Of a stretch of DNA of 64,000 nucleotides, positions 60,123 to 64,000 are shown piece by piece. Both the position numbers and the translations under genes were made by a program. Origin of the DNA: an uncultured Williamsia sp. (lineage in GTDB: Bacteria > Actinomycetota > Actinomycetes > Mycobacteriales > Mycobacteriaceae). How positions within the stretch are numbered: the first letter of the stretch is position 1; every line of letters starts with the position of its first letter. A model generated the notes under the pieces. It did no database searches, was not told the origin of the DNA, and was given only the letters and a program-made list of their open reading frames with translations. The stretch spans positions 1 through 64,000 of the forward strand of contig NZ_CANLWM010000003.1 in NCBI RefSeq assembly GCF_947494875.1. The letters run 5' to 3'.

Positions 60123-60180
60123 TCCGGTGTCACAGCCGGGGCCTGATCACGGAACGGTCTCCCCGGCGTCACGGTTCACC

Positions 60181-60197
60181 CTCAAGGTGAGATTGAG
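60181..60197. promoter_or_regulatory. MerR-type inverted repeat upstream of second MerR gene
   Basis: CTCAA-GGTGAGA-TTGAG, two 5-base arms around 7 bases. MerR proteins bind such repeats. It lies 106 bases before a TACCCT -10 box (60303-60308), too far for the usual MerR spacer position, so it may act on another start. Binding by either neighbouring MerR protein is inference. Confidence 0.45.
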
Positions 60198-60302
60198 ACT
60201 TACCGGGCGGGCGAGTCGCGTTGATCGGCGCGTCGCCGGGTCATAGCGTTCCCCTCGAATCCGCGAGATCGCGGGACGCCACCCAGGGTCGGGTCGCAGG
60301 GG

Positions 60303-60308
60303 TACCCT
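60303..60308 (+). promoter_or_regulatory. candidate -10 box of second MerR gene
   Basis: TACCCT at 60303-60308 would start transcription near 60315, giving a ~72-base leader with AGGAG at 60376-60380 before the GTG at 60387. Confidence 0.4.
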
Positions 60309-60386
60309 GAGTTGCACCGATGGTGTTCTGCCATCCGTCCACTCAGGTCCACGCCGGACGGACCCGATCATCCCCAGGAGCACGCC

Positions 60387-61028
60387 GTGGGCGACGAGCC
60401 AACCACGCAGGGCCCGGACACCGCCGACGACGTCGCGACCCGGTCCGAGCAGGCGCCGGTGGCGCGTCCCCAGCAGGGAACACTCGACGACATCGCGCCC
60501 GGCGTGTTCCCGAACGACACCGTGCCCGACGAACTCGTCGGCTACCGCGTGCCCAGCGCCTGCCAGATCGCCGGGATCACCTACCGCCAACTCGACTACT
60601 GGGCGCGCACGTCCCTGGTGGTCCCGTCGATCCGCGGCGCCGCCGGCAGCGGCAGCCAGCGCCTGTACTCCTTCAAGGACATCCTCGTCCTGAAGATCGT
60701 CAAGCGACTGCTCGACACCGGCATCTCGCTGCAGAACATCCGTGTCGCCGTCGACCACCTGCGTCAACGCGGTGTCGAGGACCTCGCCCGCATCACCCTC
60801 TTCTCCGACGGCACCACCGTCTACGAGTGCACGTCGGCCGAGGAGGTCGTCGACCTCCTGCAGGGCGGTCAGGGTGTGTTCGGCATCGCCGTCGCCGGTG
60901 CGATGCGGGAGCTCTCGGGCACCATCGCCGACTTCCCGGGTGAGCGGGCCGACGGCGCGATCAGCGAGACCGCCCCCGAGGACGAGCTCGCCGCGCGCCG
61001 CAAGACCCGCGCGCGTCGCACGGGGTAG
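60387..61028 (+). CDS. MerR-family transcriptional regulator (Rv1830-like)
   Basis: 213 residues. Helix-turn-helix VPSACQIAGITYRQLDYWARTSLVVPSIRGAAGSGSQRLYSFKDILVLKIVKRLL (about 58-112), then VEDLARITLFSDGTTVYEC and a basic tail. GTG 60387 chosen for its ribosome site AGGAG (6 bases). Sits directly before the glycine riboswitch, as in mycobacteria. The inducer is unknown. Confidence 0.87.
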   Translation: MGDEPTTQGPDTADDVATRSEQAPVARPQQGTLDDIAPGVFPNDTVPDELVGYRVPSACQIAGITYRQLDYWARTSLVVPSIRGAAGSGSQRLYSFKDILVLKIVKRLLDTGISLQNIRVAVDHLRQRGVEDLARITLFSDGTTVYECTSAEEVVDLLQGGQGVFGIAVAGAMRELSGTIADFPGERADGAISETAPEDELAARRKTRARRTG

Positions 61029-61062
61029 CGGGACCGGGGTAAACTCGGCTCCACGTCGCAGC

Positions 61063-61262
61063 GGCATGGGAGAGTGTCGCGACCCGACCGGTCGCGTCCG
61101 CCGAAGGAGCAACACCTCTCCGTCAATCTCTCAGGCATCCAGGACCGTGTCGCCCCCGACGTCTCTGGAAAGTGACGGCGTCCGCGTCGTCCGCCCACGG
61201 TGAAAGGCCGCCGCCCGCGGCTCAATCTCTCAGGCGCCCGTACGACGGGCAGGACAGAGGGG
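61063..61262 (+). ncRNA. tandem glycine riboswitch
   Basis: Two aptamers. First: CATGGGAGAGTGTC (from 61065), GCCGAAGGAGCAAC, CAATCTCTCAGGCATCCAGGAC (ending ~61145). Second: GTCTCTGGAAAGTGACG (from 61161), GGTGAAAGGCC, CAATCTCTCAGGCGCCC, then AGGACAGAGGGGGA. Both carry the conserved cores. TAAACT at 61040-61045 is a good -10 just before it. It lies 57 bases before gcvP and is expected to turn gcvP on when glycine is high. Confidence 0.93.
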
Positions 61263-61318
61263 GAGGACCAACTGCTGTCCGACGGCATCGTCGGACATGC
61301 CCAGGGGAGGTCCCACCC

Positions 61319-64000
<2,682 letters not shown>

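Overview
This window (64 kb, high GC) comes from the chromosome of a mycolic-acid-containing actinobacterium of the Mycobacteriales, most like Gordonia, Williamsia or Rhodococcus (genus level is inference). Evidence: an antigen-85-like mycolyltransferase, SecA2, SteA/SteB, GarA, a Ddn-like flavin/deazaflavin protein, and two blocks of gene order shared with Mycobacterium tuberculosis (as I recall it, Rv1691-Rv1713 and Rv1821-Rv1832).

Layout. 1-330: end of an rRNA operon (3' end of 23S, 5S, terminator). 370-5.65 kb: a Ddn-like protein, a frameshifted flavin monooxygenase divergent from a GAF-domain activator, and a two-gene membrane molybdoenzyme operon. 5.8-23.4 kb: conserved housekeeping block in one direction: TPR-HAD fusion, small acidic protein, tlyA, nadK, recN, steA, steB/mctB, pyrG, NUDIX, xerD, parA, scpA, scpB, rluB, cmk, der and tRNA-Pro(GGG). 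Most genes overlap by 4 bp or lie within a few bases. 23.4-31.7 kb: an accessory-looking stretch: an unrecognised 304-codon gene against the tRNA, DUF1684, a frameshifted sugar dehydrogenase, a Gly/Ser/Cys-rich small protein, a flavin monooxygenase, an Fpg-like glycosylase and a mycolyltransferase with a Ser/Thr-rich tail. 31.7-39.3 kb: DedA, AarF/UbiB kinase, Tex, and a TetR / hydrolase-like / LLM-oxidoreductase cluster. 39.3-42.5 kb: a BtuFCD-type corrinoid importer behind a cobalamin riboswitch. 42.6-54.5 kb: mixed metabolic and exported proteins (DUF3556, carboxylesterase, OsmC, SDR, NYN, aldo-keto reductase, alcohol dehydrogenase, phospholipase A2, EEP, glyoxalase-fold, Mug, DUF1990, hydrolase). 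54.5-64 kb: second conserved block: secA2, pgsA2, gcvH, garA, MerR, DUF151 nuclease, MerR, tandem glycine riboswitch, gcvP (cut by the window end).

How it fits together. The first block joins chromosome segregation (XerD, ParA, ScpA/B), septal cell wall (SteA/SteB), CTP and NADP supply, DNA repair and ribosome modification or assembly (TlyA, RluB, Der). The last block joins glycine cleavage (GcvH, GcvP under glycine riboswitch control), the FHA switch GarA that tunes central nitrogen/carbon flux, and SecA2 export. I see no phage, transposase or CRISPR array. The most unusual items are a TPR-phosphatase gene fusion, a hydrolase-fold protein lacking its catalytic residues beside an operator-like palindrome, a mug gene without a normal start codon, two genes broken by single-base frameshifts, and several sharp palindromic operators with no identified regulator. 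Many genes have a TANNNT-like -10 box 6-7 bases before the start codon, suggesting leaderless transcripts.
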